In this document: positions 1 through 10,000 of the stretch, one piece after another
How positions within the stretch are numbered: the first letter of the stretch is position 1
Layout: every line of letters starts with the position of its first letter
DNA from: an uncultured Muribaculaceae bacterium
GTDB lineage: Bacteria; Bacteroidota; Bacteroidia; Bacteroidales; Muribaculaceae
NCBI GenBank assembly: GCA_910576775.1
Contig: CAJTJV010000011.1
Coordinates: 13,467-77,466 of the forward strand
Length of the DNA: 64,000 nucleotides
Direction: 5' to 3'
Made by a program: the position numbers and the translations under genes
Notes under the pieces: generated by a model
Told to the model about the DNA's origin: nothing
Seen by the model: the letters and a program-made list of their open reading frames with translations, nothing else
The model's database searches: none

Positions 1-138
1 CTCGATGTAGTGGCTACAGACTGTGAAACCTGCAAATGGCAGATTGAGATGAGCACATCTGTCCCTGTGATGAATCCTGTTTCCATCATTGCGCAGGCTC
101 TTGACGTTGAAAAAACAAAACAACTAAACCAGCATTAA
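1..138 (+). CDS. glpC: Anaerobic glycerol-3-phosphate dehydrogenase subunit C, C-terminal fragment
   Basis: Only the last 45 codons are present; the gene begins outside the window. The frame reads DCETCKWQIEMST and ends in a TAA at 136-138. This cysteine-containing stretch followed by a short 'PV..II.QALD' tail matches, from memory, the C-terminus of GlpC, the membrane-anchoring iron-sulfur subunit that passes electrons from the GlpAB flavoprotein to menaquinone. The stop lies 15 bp before the GH97 start, and a GlpT-type transporter follows that gene, so the context supports a glp cluster. A different CCG-domain iron-sulfur protein (LutA or HdrD type) cannot be excluded from so short a piece. 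Confidence 0.7.
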   Translation, partial: LDVVATDCETCKWQIEMSTSVPVMNPVSIIAQALDVEKTKQLNQH

Positions 139-153
139 TCTTTTCACCTTACC

Positions 154-2271
154 ATGAAACACATTCTTTTATCATTGGGTATGGCAGCTACGGCAGTGAC
201 AGCCTGGGGGGCTGAAACACTGACATCGCCCGACGGCAAAATGAAAATGGAATTCGATCTCGTAGCCGGCGGGATTCCGCAGTATTCGCTGTCGCTTGAC
301 GGCAAGCAGATTATAGCACCCAGCCGCCTCGGTTTCAAGTTGCTGAAGGTCGGCGACCTTACAGATGGGTTTAAGGTTCTGTCGGTCGATACAGCGTCGG
401 TCGATGAAACCTGGAAACCGGTCTGGGGCGAGGAATCGGAAATCCGTAACAATTACAAAGAGATGAAAGTCGCACTCCAGCAGCCTTCGACCAAGCATCG
501 CATGGATATCCGTTTCCGAATTTTCAATGACGGTCTCGGGTTCCGCTACGAGTTTCCTCAGCAGAAAAAACTCGCCCATTTCACCATCGAGGATGAGATT
601 ACAGAATTTGCAATGACCGGCGACCACGAGGCATATTGGATTCCGGCCGACTATGAAACGCAGGAATACGATTATACCCGCAGCCGTCTTTCTGAAATCC
701 GCGAAAATATGCATGAGGCATGGACTCACCATAATTCATGGGAAGGCCTTGTATCGCCGACAGGAGTGCAGACAGCGTTGATGATGAAGACCGACGACGG
801 CACATATATCAATCTTCATGAAGCCGCTCTTGTAGATTATCCGGCAATGCATCTTGAGCTTAACGATACCACAAACGTGTTCAAGGCGCTTCTCAATCCC
901 GATGCCGACGGTTATATGGCTGTGATGCATACCGATTGCGTGACACCCTGGCGTACTGTCATCGCATCGAAAGATGCACGCGACATACTTGCGTCGCGTA
1001 TCACCCTTAACCTCAACGATCCTTGCAAAATTGAGGATACATCATGGATAAAGCCAATGAAATATGTTGGTGTATGGTGGGAAATGATTACCGGAAAGAG
1101 CAAGTGGAGCTATACCAACGACCTTCCTAACGTGCATATCGACCGCCCCGAGGACTATCTCACTGTCAAGCCTCATGGCCGGCATGGCGCTACAACGGAG
1201 AATGTGAAGCGTTATATCGACTTTGCCGCCGAGCATGGGTTTGACGGGGTGCTTGTCGAAGGATGGAATATCGGTTGGGAAGACTGGAGCAATCGTTTCA
1301 AGGACGAGGTGTTTGATTTTGTGACTCCTTATCCCGATTTCAATCTGCCGGAAATCCGTGAATATGCCAAGGCAAAAGGAGTGGAGATGATTATGCATCA
1401 CGAGACATCAAGCTCCATCCGCAATTACGAACGCCGCATGGACGAAGCTTATAAGTTTATGAAAGACAATGGCTACAATGCTGTGAAAAGCGGTTACGTA
1501 GGTTTTATTCTTCCGCGTGGCAGCAAACACTACAGCCAGTGGAGCGTAAACCACTATCAGTATGCTGTAGAGAAAGCTGCCGACTATAAGATAATGGTAA
1601 ACGCACACGAAGCAGTGCGTCCCACCGGTCTGTGCCGTACATGGCCTAACCTTATCGGCAACGAGAGTGCCCGCGGTACCGAATACCAGGCTTTCGGCGG
1701 TAGTAAGCCCAGCCATACCACTATCCTTCCGTTCACACGTCTTATCGGTGGCCCGATGGACTATACTCCCGGTATTTTCGAGATGGATATAAGCAAGATT
1801 AATCCCAAGAACAAATCGTGGGTGAACACCACACTTGCCAATCAGCTCTCGCTATATGTGACAATGTCGAGCCCTTTGCAGATGGCTGCCGATTTTCCTG
1901 AGAATTACGAAAGATTCATGGACGCATTCCAGTTCATCAAAGATGTCGCTCTCGACTGGGACAAGAGCTGGTATCTTGAGGCTGAACCTATGGAATATCT
2001 CACGGTTGCACGTAAAGAAAAAGGTGCCGACCGTTGGTTTGTTGGGGGCACAAACGGAGAGACTCCCCGCGAGGCTGTGGTGGATTTCTCTTTCCTTCCC
2101 AAAGGAAAATATAAAGTTACGGTATACCGCGATGGCAAAGATGCCCATTACCGTAATAATCCCCAGAGCTATGTAGTTGAGACAAAGACTGTCACCAACA
2201 AAAGCAAGATGAAAGTCTATACAGCGGCAGGTGGCGGTTTTGCAATGACAGTTCTCCCTGAAGAAAAATAA
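154..2271 (+). CDS. GH97 family inverting alpha-glucosidase (SusB-like)
   Basis: A 705-aa exported glycoside hydrolase that should release glucose from alpha-glucosides in the periplasm. It has a clear signal peptide (residues 1-20, cleavage near AWGA). The family residues keep one constant offset from B. thetaiotaomicron SusB: Glu369 (LVEGW), Glu417 (HHETS), Glu486 (NAHEA) and Glu510 (RGTEY) correspond to SusB Glu391, 439, 508 and 532, i.e. calcium/base/acid positions of the inverting subfamily. The retaining alpha-galactosidase subfamily instead has an Asp nucleophile in a KVD motif; here the segment reads AVKSGYVG, so an alpha-glucosidase is favoured. The N-terminal beta-sandwich covers about 20-270, the barrel about 290-600 and a C-terminal sandwich the rest. 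The gene sits between glpC and a glpT-like gene, an unusual place for GH97; the true substrate may be a glucosylated glycerol compound (inference). Confidence 0.93.
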   Translation: MKHILLSLGMAATAVTAWGAETLTSPDGKMKMEFDLVAGGIPQYSLSLDGKQIIAPSRLGFKLLKVGDLTDGFKVLSVDTASVDETWKPVWGEESEIRNNYKEMKVALQQPSTKHRMDIRFRIFNDGLGFRYEFPQQKKLAHFTIEDEITEFAMTGDHEAYWIPADYETQEYDYTRSRLSEIRENMHEAWTHHNSWEGLVSPTGVQTALMMKTDDGTYINLHEAALVDYPAMHLELNDTTNVFKALLNPDADGYMAVMHTDCVTPWRTVIASKDARDILASRITLNLNDPCKIEDTSWIKPMKYVGVWWEMITGKSKWSYTNDLPNVHIDRPEDYLTVKPHGRHGATTENVKRYIDFAAEHGFDGVLVEGWNIGWEDWSNRFKDEVFDFVTPYPDFNLPEIREYAKAKGVEMIMHHETSSSIRNYERRMDEAYKFMKDNGYNAVKSGYVGFILPRGSKHYSQWSVNHYQYAVEKAADYKIMVNAHEAVRPTGLCRTWPNLIGNESARGTEYQAFGGSKPSHTTILPFTRLIGGPMDYTPGIFEMDISKINPKNKSWVNTTLANQLSLYVTMSSPLQMAADFPENYERFMDAFQFIKDVALDWDKSWYLEAEPMEYLTVARKEKGADRWFVGGTNGETPREAVVDFSFLPKGKYKVTVYRDGKDAHYRNNPQSYVVETKTVTNKSKMKVYTAAGGGFAMTVLPEEK

Positions 2272-2290
2272 TATTTCACCAATCATTATC

Positions 2291-3799
2291 ATGACTAAAG
2301 AAAACATATACGGCGATTGGGCTCCGGACGTCGTTAAAAAATTCAAATCATGGCAGATGCGGACCATCCTCGTTTCGATGATAGGCTATGCCATATATTA
2401 TTTCGTTCGAAAGAATTTCTCCGTCGCGATGCCGGGTTTAACCGCCCAGTACGGCATCTCCAATACATCTTTCGGTATTGTAATCGGTATCGGTTCGCTT
2501 ATCTACGGTTTTTCCCGTTTCATCAACGGTTTTGTTGTCGACCGCTTCAGTGCCCGTCTGATCATGGCTATCGGCCTGTTGCTTTGTGCGGCTTCCAATT
2601 TCGCATTCGGCTTCGGTGTGAATATATCATCTTGGATTACAGGTGTTGACGCTGGCCCCGACTTTATAAATATGCTTATCCTCGTGATGGCTGTCACAAT
2701 CGTGCTCAACCAGCTTTTCCAGGGTGTGGGCTATCCTCCGTGTGCGCGTCTGCTTCCTTCGTGGATTCATCCCTCGGAGCTTGCCACAAAGATGTCAATC
2801 TGGAATACGTCGCACTCCATAGGTGCAGGCTGTGCCGTTATAGTTTGCGGCTACATTATGGGTACCATGGGTCAGGATTTGAGCGCGGATCCGGATATTA
2901 TAAACCGTATAGCGGCAAACCTTAATCTCGACCCTCAGAATTCCGAGCACCTCAAAACTATCATGGGCTATGCACAGCATTGGGACGCATGGCGCTGGTG
3001 TTTCTGGCTCCCGGCATGTCTCGCGGTATTAGGTGCCGCATGGCTTTATTTCGGACTCCGCGACGACCCCCGTTCCGTCGGCCTGCCCGAGCTTCCGGGT
3101 ACCAAGACCGGCAAGAACACTGCGGAAGGAAAGAAGAACCCCTCGCAGAGCCAGTTCCTTAAAGTGATGGTATGGACAAACCGTTGGATTTGGACCCTCT
3201 GTATCGCAAACGTATTTGTATACGTCATGCGCATGGGTATTCTCGACTGGGGACCCAAATTCCTTACCGAAGCCCGCGGTATGTCGATTGAGGATGCAGC
3301 CTGGTCGGTTGCGGCCTTCGAGATATTTGCTATTGTCGGCACAATCTGTGCGGGCTGGGCTACCGATCATATATTCAAGGGCAAAGCACATCGCATGTGT
3401 TTCGTCTGTATGGCCGGTGCTGTTACCTTTATGACAATATTCATCCTTTTCCCGCAACTCCCGATGCTTGTATCCATAGCAGTTCTCGCCATGGCCGGCT
3501 TCTTCATCTACGGTCCGCAGGCACTTATCGGTATAGCATCCGCCAACCATGCCACTAAAGAGGCATCCGCAACAGCCAATGGTCTTGCCGGTATCTTCGG
3601 CTATGTAGGCTCCTTCCTCTCGGCAATCGGTATCGGTATTGTTGCCGATCACTGGGGCTGGAACATGGTATTCTATCTCATCATCGGCGTAGGTATCCTC
3701 GGTGCTATCACTTTCATTTCCATGTGGGCGGCTCCCCGCGACGGTTACGAACGCTCCAACCGTTTCTATGCAAGTCAGGAACAGAATGAAATCAAATAA
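2291..3799 (+). CDS. glpT: MFS organophosphate:phosphate antiporter, GlpT type
   Basis: A 502-aa, 12-helix major facilitator of the organophosphate:Pi antiporter family, which exchanges external glycerol-3-phosphate for cytoplasmic phosphate across the inner membrane. The first helix ends in YYFVRKNFSVAMP, close to E. coli GlpT around Arg45, and the seventh helix carries FVYVMRMGILDWGP, matching the GlpT region around Arg269; both arginines bind the substrate phosphate. UhpT and PgtP share parts of these motifs, so hexose phosphate or phosphoglycerate cannot be ruled out, but the upstream glpC end favours G3P. The gene starts 19 bp after the GH97 stop and runs 1 bp before the HAD phosphatase start, so the three are probably cotranscribed. 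A loop of about 35 residues between helices 4 and 5 (around 200-235) is longer than in E. coli. Confidence 0.88.
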   Translation: MTKENIYGDWAPDVVKKFKSWQMRTILVSMIGYAIYYFVRKNFSVAMPGLTAQYGISNTSFGIVIGIGSLIYGFSRFINGFVVDRFSARLIMAIGLLLCAASNFAFGFGVNISSWITGVDAGPDFINMLILVMAVTIVLNQLFQGVGYPPCARLLPSWIHPSELATKMSIWNTSHSIGAGCAVIVCGYIMGTMGQDLSADPDIINRIAANLNLDPQNSEHLKTIMGYAQHWDAWRWCFWLPACLAVLGAAWLYFGLRDDPRSVGLPELPGTKTGKNTAEGKKNPSQSQFLKVMVWTNRWIWTLCIANVFVYVMRMGILDWGPKFLTEARGMSIEDAAWSVAAFEIFAIVGTICAGWATDHIFKGKAHRMCFVCMAGAVTFMTIFILFPQLPMLVSIAVLAMAGFFIYGPQALIGIASANHATKEASATANGLAGIFGYVGSFLSAIGIGIVADHWGWNMVFYLIIGVGILGAITFISMWAAPRDGYERSNRFYASQEQNEIK

Positions 3800-3800
3800 A

Positions 3801-4661
3801 ATGAAATTCGACAGATATACCAGTCCCATGAGCCATGACGGGCTTATGGAGGCATGCCGCAAAGTCCGCCACGTCGCTCTCGACATGGACGGCACCATAT
3901 ATATGGGGTCGACTCTTTTTCCTTTCACCAAGGATTTTCTCGCGATGCTGACGGCCAATGGCATAGGTTATTCCTTCCTTACGAATAACCCCACGCGCAG
4001 TATCGATGATTATCTCGCCAAGCTCGCCAAGCTCGGTATCGAGGCAACCCGCGACCAGATGTACACCACAGCTGTCGCTACCATCGACTATCTGAAAGAG
4101 CATATGCCGGAGGTTAAGACTCTCTATGTTGTCGGTACTCCGAGTATGGAAGCCGAGTTCCGTGCAGCGGGCTACGTGCTGACAGACCCCGATGCGAAGG
4201 AAAATCCGGATGCGCTGATTGTCGCTTTCGATACGACGCTTACATATTCCAAGCTTTGTCGTGCATCGTACCTCGCTACGCAGGGTATTCCTTATATAGC
4301 CACCAACCCCGACCGGGTGTGCCCCACCGACCAGCCTACGGTGCTTGTCGACTGCGGTTCGTTATGCCGCTGTATAGAACATGCAACCGGTCGTGAACCG
4401 GACCTGGTTATTGGCAAGCCCAATCCCGATATGCTTTCCGGTATACGTTTCCGCCATGGACTCGAGGCCGAGGAAATAGCAATGTGTGGCGACCGTATTT
4501 ATACCGATGTCAAGATGGCGCAGAATGCAGGTGCTCTCGGTGTCCTTGTTCTCTCCGGCGAGACTACGCTCGAGACAGCGATGAACAACGACCCGAATCC
4601 GCCGATTACGGCCGAGAACATTGCCGTTTTCGGCGAGCTCCTTCTTGAAGCCCGAAAATAA
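3801..4661 (+). CDS. HAD-IIA family phosphatase (NagD/AraL/phosphoglycolate phosphatase-like)
   Basis: A cytoplasmic 286-aa HAD phosphatase of subclass IIA. Motif I is DMDGTIYMG (nucleophile and acid Asp near residues 30-32), motif II is FLTNNPT, the motif III lysine is in IGKPNP, and motif IV is GDRIYTDV. A C2-type cap lies between motifs II and III. The start at 3801 was preferred because the protein then begins just after the GlpT stop (3797-3799); an in-frame ATG at 3786 overlaps that stop by 14 bp. Family members hydrolyse small phosphates such as G3P, UMP, phosphoglycolate or p-nitrophenyl phosphate, and the exact substrate cannot be read from sequence. Its place after GlpT suggests dephosphorylation of an imported sugar or glycerol phosphate, or clearing of a toxic by-product. 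Confidence 0.88.
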   Translation: MKFDRYTSPMSHDGLMEACRKVRHVALDMDGTIYMGSTLFPFTKDFLAMLTANGIGYSFLTNNPTRSIDDYLAKLAKLGIEATRDQMYTTAVATIDYLKEHMPEVKTLYVVGTPSMEAEFRAAGYVLTDPDAKENPDALIVAFDTTLTYSKLCRASYLATQGIPYIATNPDRVCPTDQPTVLVDCGSLCRCIEHATGREPDLVIGKPNPDMLSGIRFRHGLEAEEIAMCGDRIYTDVKMAQNAGALGVLVLSGETTLETAMNNDPNPPITAENIAVFGELLLEARK

Positions 4662-4679
4662 TAAGCACGCAGATAAGCG

Positions 4680-4731
4680 GATTCCCTGTACCTGGAGGAT
4701 TTCTCCTGTACAGGGAATCGGCTTTTGTTTT
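4680..4731 (+). terminator. Intrinsic terminator after the GlpT/HAD operon
   Basis: A perfect 12-bp inverted repeat (4680-4691 with 4708-4719) encloses a 16-nt loop and is followed by a T-rich tract, 18 bp downstream of the HAD stop codon. It separates the glp-like operon from the SusC/D operon. Confidence 0.8.
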
Positions 4732-4767
4732 GATAGCAATACAAGCTTTTGAAACTAAGCGAAAGTC

Positions 4768-4792
4768 ATAATCTTTCATCGCGAAAGATTAT
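4768..4792. promoter_or_regulatory. Perfect 10-bp inverted repeat upstream of the SusC/D operon promoter
   Basis: ATAATCTTTC (4768-4777) and GAAAGATTAT (4783-4792) are exact reverse complements separated by ATCGC. It lies about 70 bp upstream of the -7 element at 4861 and has no T-run, so it looks more like a protein-binding site than a terminator. No regulator is encoded next to it. Confidence 0.45.
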
Positions 4793-4833
4793 AGGCGCGT
4801 AATTTTTGATTTTCGATAAAATTTGTTGAATAA

Positions 4834-4868
4834 TTTGATAGAAAATTAAAAAAAATAATATACCTTTG
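4834..4868 (+). promoter_or_regulatory. Bacteroidota-type promoter for the metallophosphoesterase/SusCD operon
   Basis: A -7 element TACCTTTG (TAnnTTTG consensus) lies at 4861-4868 with a TTTG at 4834-4837. The 23-bp spacing is somewhat longer than the usual 19-21. The predicted leader is about 155 nt, and its start contains a hairpin (GCGCAA 4876-4881 with TTGCGC 4895-4900). Confidence 0.6.
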
Positions 4869-5030
4869 CAAAGTAGCGCAAGAGTCACCATATTTTGCGC
4901 CCTTTTACGCTTGAAAATATATGTTTTTAAATTGAAATAAACCTCGAATCTAAAAATAAGTTAAGAAACCCTTAAGCCTATCGGCTTGCACACCTTTTGC
5001 TTGAGTTAGGAAAACACTCATTTCAATATT

Positions 5031-6998
5031 ATGCATACAAAGCTCAATAAATTTCTGCTTATCATTCTTTTGTCATTGTCTATGAGTATGGCTTTCGTGG
5101 CCTGTTCCGAAAATGACAACCCGGAGCCTCCCCTTGCCGGTACCCCAACTTTTGTTATTCCGGAATCCGTTACAATGGAGAAGGCCGCAAAGTATTATGT
5201 GACGCTTGCCGTCAGTCAGGGTGCTGTGAAAGACGGCGACTCTTTCTCTATCGAGAATACAAACGGCACATTCCTTATCTGTCCGATTACCGCTCATGAT
5301 GACAAGAGTGTGACATTTGAATACCCCGCACAGCTTGGTGAAGGTACATATACACTTTATTTCCGTCCGTCCGGCTCCAACGACCGCAAGAATCTCGGTG
5401 CTATAACATTCTATATCCAGGAGGTGACATTTGTCCCCAAGGAAGGCACAACTGTCTACGGTACTGTCAAGGAAGGCGATAACCCGGTCTCGGGAGTCGT
5501 TATCAGCGATGGCTATCTCACTACTGTAACAGATGCCGACGGCCGTTTCGAACTCGAATCCCAGAAGGAACTCGGATACGTGTTCATGAGCGTGCCTTCC
5601 GGTTATGAACCTGAACGCAACGGTGTGTTCCCCAAAATGTATTATACCCTGCGCCATACGGATTCTACGCCGGAAGCTGTCGCTTTCCATCTGAACAAGG
5701 TAGACCAGAGTAAATACAAAGTTCTGTTTTTCGGTGATATGCATCTTGCAAACCGTACATCAGACATCAGTCAGTTCAAGAATTTTACCGATGATGTCAA
5801 CAGTTTCTGCAAGTCGAATGCGGGTGAGAAAATTTACGCTATAACCCTCGGCGACATGACATGGGATCTCTATTGGTACAGCAACAAGTTCAGTTTCCAA
5901 AACTATTACGAGCTTATCAATACATCTATCGACGACCTTTGCATATACCATTGCATCGGCAACCACGATAATGACTATCTTGCCAAGAATAATTTTGACG
6001 CCAAGAAAGATTTCAGAATGACTGTTGCCCCCGAGTATTATTCGTTCAACATCGGTGATGTACATTATATTGTACTCGATGATATAGACTGTTCTGCCTA
6101 CGACGGCACCACATCACGCAACTATTCCGAACGGGTTCTCTCCAATCAGTTGCAGTGGCTTGCCAAAGACTTAAGCTATGTTGACAAAGGAACTCCACTT
6201 GTTATCATGATGCATGCTCCCGTGTTCGGCATATCCACGGCAACCGCATTTAAAAAACATCTCGGCAACGCCGCCGACCTTCTCAATGCGGTCAGCGATT
6301 ACAAAGTACACTTTGTGACAGGCCATACGCACAAGAATTACAATGTTACACCCAAGCATGGATGCACGGGCGGACAGGATGTCTATGAGCATAACACTGC
6401 TGCCGTATGCGGCTCGTGGTGGTGGTCCGGCCATCTTACTCCCGGTGTTCATCTTGCTCCGGACGGAACTCCCGGCGGATATGCTGTATGGGATATAGAC
6501 GGCAAGAATTTCCAATATGTATATAAGCCGACAGGAAAAACGACAGATGTGCAGTTCCGCGCGTACGACCTCAATAATGTCAAATTCGGAGATGCCGATG
6601 TGCCCAAACTCAACAAGTCGACCAAGGCATATACCGATTATTGCAAGATTGTAGCCTTATATAATGGTGCGCAGAACAATTACATTCTTCTTAATGTATG
6701 GAACTATAATCCTTCCTGGGAAGTGACTGTGACAGCTGAGGATGGCAAGAATCTCACCGTGTCTCCTACGATGGCTTACGACCCCCTCCATATTGCCGCT
6801 ATGAGTATTAAGCGGTATAACAGTTCCAGCGTAACATCCTCGCCGTCGTTCGTGACACAGAATTATCCTCATTTCTTCCGTGTAAAGGCTCCCGATGCCG
6901 ATACTGACGTCACGATTACCGTAAAGGACGAATTCGGCCACACATGGACCCAGAAGATGGAGCGTCCGATGCAGTTCTCCATCGAAGCCTATAAGTGA
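5031..6998 (+). CDS. Surface calcineurin-like metallophosphoesterase lipoprotein
   Basis: A 655-aa predicted lipoprotein (lipobox AFVAC, Cys25) with a modular extracellular part. Residues about 38-135 form a beta-rich domain of unknown type. About 143-190 is a carboxypeptidase-regulatory-like fold (GTVKEGDNPVSGVVIS, then TDADGRF). From about 230 there is a calcineurin-type phosphoesterase with the full metal-binding set: GDMH (Asp236, His238), GD at Asp275, GNHD (Asn311, His312), HAP near 395 and GHTH (His432, His434). The last 150 residues match the usual C-terminal beta domain of Bacteroidota metallophosphoesterases. It should cleave phosphomonoesters or phosphodiesters with two bound metals at the cell surface or in the periplasm. 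It is the first gene of the SusC/D operon and its only catalytic protein, so the operon's target probably contains phosphate esters (inference). Confidence 0.9.
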   Translation: MHTKLNKFLLIILLSLSMSMAFVACSENDNPEPPLAGTPTFVIPESVTMEKAAKYYVTLAVSQGAVKDGDSFSIENTNGTFLICPITAHDDKSVTFEYPAQLGEGTYTLYFRPSGSNDRKNLGAITFYIQEVTFVPKEGTTVYGTVKEGDNPVSGVVISDGYLTTVTDADGRFELESQKELGYVFMSVPSGYEPERNGVFPKMYYTLRHTDSTPEAVAFHLNKVDQSKYKVLFFGDMHLANRTSDISQFKNFTDDVNSFCKSNAGEKIYAITLGDMTWDLYWYSNKFSFQNYYELINTSIDDLCIYHCIGNHDNDYLAKNNFDAKKDFRMTVAPEYYSFNIGDVHYIVLDDIDCSAYDGTTSRNYSERVLSNQLQWLAKDLSYVDKGTPLVIMMHAPVFGISTATAFKKHLGNAADLLNAVSDYKVHFVTGHTHKNYNVTPKHGCTGGQDVYEHNTAAVCGSWWWSGHLTPGVHLAPDGTPGGYAVWDIDGKNFQYVYKPTGKTTDVQFRAYDLNNVKFGDADVPKLNKSTKAYTDYCKIVALYNGAQNNYILLNVWNYNPSWEVTVTAEDGKNLTVSPTMAYDPLHIAAMSIKRYNSSSVTSSPSFVTQNYPHFFRVKAPDADTDVTITVKDEFGHTWTQKMERPMQFSIEAYK

Positions 6999-7052
6999 GG
7001 CCGCGATTGACAGAAACCAGTTAATCAATAAATAAACCAACCAATTATCATT

Positions 7053-10000
7053 ATGAAAGTAATCACACGACTGCTTCTCGTGATGGCACTGATGCTGATG
7101 GGGCTTCCCACGGCATTTGCCGCTAACCGAGAGCTCAAGGGTACCGTTGTCGATTCCGAGAACGAGCCTTTGGTCGGTGTCAGCGTCCAGGTTGTCCAGA
7201 ACAAGGCAGCTGTCGCCACCGATTTGGACGGTAACTTCACCCTCAAGGTTCCCGAAGGTCCCGTCTCTGTGAAATTCTCTTATGTTGGCTATGCACCTCA
7301 GACCGTAAAGGTCGCTCCTGCCGAGAATAATATCCAGGTAGTGATGCGGGAGGATGCAATCGCCCTCGAATCGGCTATCGTAATCGGTTACGGCGTTCAG
7401 AAGAAAGCCAACCTTACCGGTGCTGTGGCAGCTGTCGACGGCAAGGCTCTTGAAAACCGCCCCGCTGTATCTGTGGCAAATATGTTGCAGGGTAGCGTTG
7501 CCGGTCTTAATGTAACCACGAATTCCGGTGTCCCCGGTCAGTCGGCTAAAATCAATGTCCGAGGCCAGACCTCAATCAATGGCGGCAGCCCCCTCGTGCT
7601 TATCGACGGCGCCATCGGTGATATCGATATGGTTAACCCCAATGATGTGGAGTCAATATCCGTTATCAAGGATGCTTCCGCGTCTGCGGTTTACGGTGCC
7701 CGCGCCGCTTACGGCGTTATCCTCGTCACCACAAAGGCAGGACAGGCGAAGGACGGCTTGGCTACCGTACGTTTCAATGCGCGTGCCGGTTGGGAAGAAC
7801 CGACAACATCGACAGATTTCGTAACTCAGGGCTACTGGTCGGTATATAATGTGAATCGGTTCTGGTATGCCCGTGGCGGAGAAAATTATGTGGATTACAA
7901 CCACAACGACATGATGGAGCTTCTCGCCCGTGTCAACGACAAGACAGAGAATCCCGAACGTCCGTGGGTAGTGGAGACTGTCCGCAATGGCCAGAAGCGT
8001 TGGGCATACTATGCCAATACTGACTGGTACCATGAAATGTACCGCGACCGCCATCCCTCGCAGCAGTACAATATCTCTTTCAGCGGCGGCAAGGACAAGT
8101 TCCGTTATTTCCTTTCCGGCGGTATGGATTTCCGTGAAGGCATCCTCAAGCTTGATCCTGACGAATATAAGAAATACAATCTCCGCTCGAAACTCGATTT
8201 TGCAATAAACAAATGGATTGACATCAGCAACAATACATCTTTCTACGGTTCAACATATTCCTATCAGGGTGCAGGTAGTGTAGAGGATACTTTTGCTTAT
8301 TCCAACCGTCATGCCATCGCCAATTTCCCATTGAAAAACCCCGACGGTTCATGGGTCGGCAGCAATCCCTGGATTGGCTATCGTGTGGGCAACGGCCGCC
8401 ACATCCTCCAGGGCAGCGGTACGCACCGCAATATCGAGCGCAAGACGAATTTTGCCAATACTTTCCGTATCAATATCAAGCCTATCGAGCAGATTACAGT
8501 CACCGGCGATTTTACCTATCGTTTCTATCAGTATCGTGACACCCATCGCGGCAATCCGTTCTACTATCGTCAGGCACCCGACGAGCCGATGGACGGCTAT
8601 ATATCCGGTGCCGGCCTCAGCCATCTCGAGGAAATGAGTACTACCCGCAATTACTATTCAGTAAATGCGTTCGCTACTTATAAAGATACGTTTGCCGATG
8701 CTCACAATCTTACAGTGATGGCCGGTTATAACTATGAAAAGTATGATAACAAGCGCGTAGGCGTAGATGTTTCGCCTATCACAAGTCCCGATCTCGACGA
8801 TATCTCGTTACATCCCGCAGTTCCGACCTACACAGTGTATGGCGGACAGGACGAATATGCCCTTCAGGGTATTTTCGGACGTGCCAACTATGACTACAAA
8901 GGTAAATATCTTGCCGAGTTCTCCTGCCGCTATGACGGAACATCGCGCTTTGGCGAAGGTCACCGCTGGGGCTTCTTCCCCTCAGGTTCTATCGGTTGGC
9001 GTATGTCGGAAGAAAATTTCTGGGAGTCCCTCCGTCCCGTATGGAATAACGCCAAAGTACGTCTGTCCTACGGCCATCTCGGCAATCAGCAGACAAAAAA
9101 CCTTTATAATTTCTTCCGAGGCATGTCCACAAAGAATTTCGCAAGCTTCAATTTCGGTACCGGAAACGGTTCGTCGAGCTATACGTCAATCGATGATCCC
9201 AATGCGGGCGACCTTACATGGGAGACGGCCAAGCAGTGGGATCTCGGCCTTGATCTGAGCTTCTTCAACAACCGTCTGTCCTTCACCGGCGATATCTATC
9301 AGCGCGACACCGACAATATGCTTACCAACGGTTTCGAGCTTCCCGGTGTATACGGTGCAACTGTTCCTAAGATGAACATCGCAAATATGCGTACACAAGG
9401 TTATGAACTCGGATTCCAGTGGAACGACAGCTTCCGTCTGTGGGGACATCCTTTCAATTACAACGTAAGCTTCAATCTTTCACAGTATCGTTCGGAGATT
9501 ACCAAATTCAACAACGAAGACAAGTTGCTCTCGCAGTACTATGAAGGAATGCAGGTCGGTGAAATCTGGGGTTATTCCCTCGAAGATCGTTTCTTCGCTA
9601 CTACTGAAGAAGCTCAGGAATATGCCTCCCGCATTGATCTTTCCAAGGTTCAGGGTGGCCTGAAAGGCGGCTGGCAGGCTGGTGACGTAATCTTCAAGGA
9701 TCTTGACGGTAACGGTGCTGTAAACAACGGTATCGACGGACGTTTGCGCTGGATGGGCAAAATCTATGATCCGGGTGATGACGGCTATGAAGAAGCAGCA
9801 AGCCACAAGAACGACGAAAATCTCAGTACAAAAGCTACGGAAATTCCGATTAATTCGCTTGATAACCACGGAGACATGCGCCGCATAGGCAACGAGCTTC
9901 CGACTCTCAGCTACGGTGTTACCGCCGGCTTCCAGTATTTTGGCTTCGATGCGTCAATCTTCTTCCAGGGCACCGGCAACCACTACTGGTATCCCCATGG

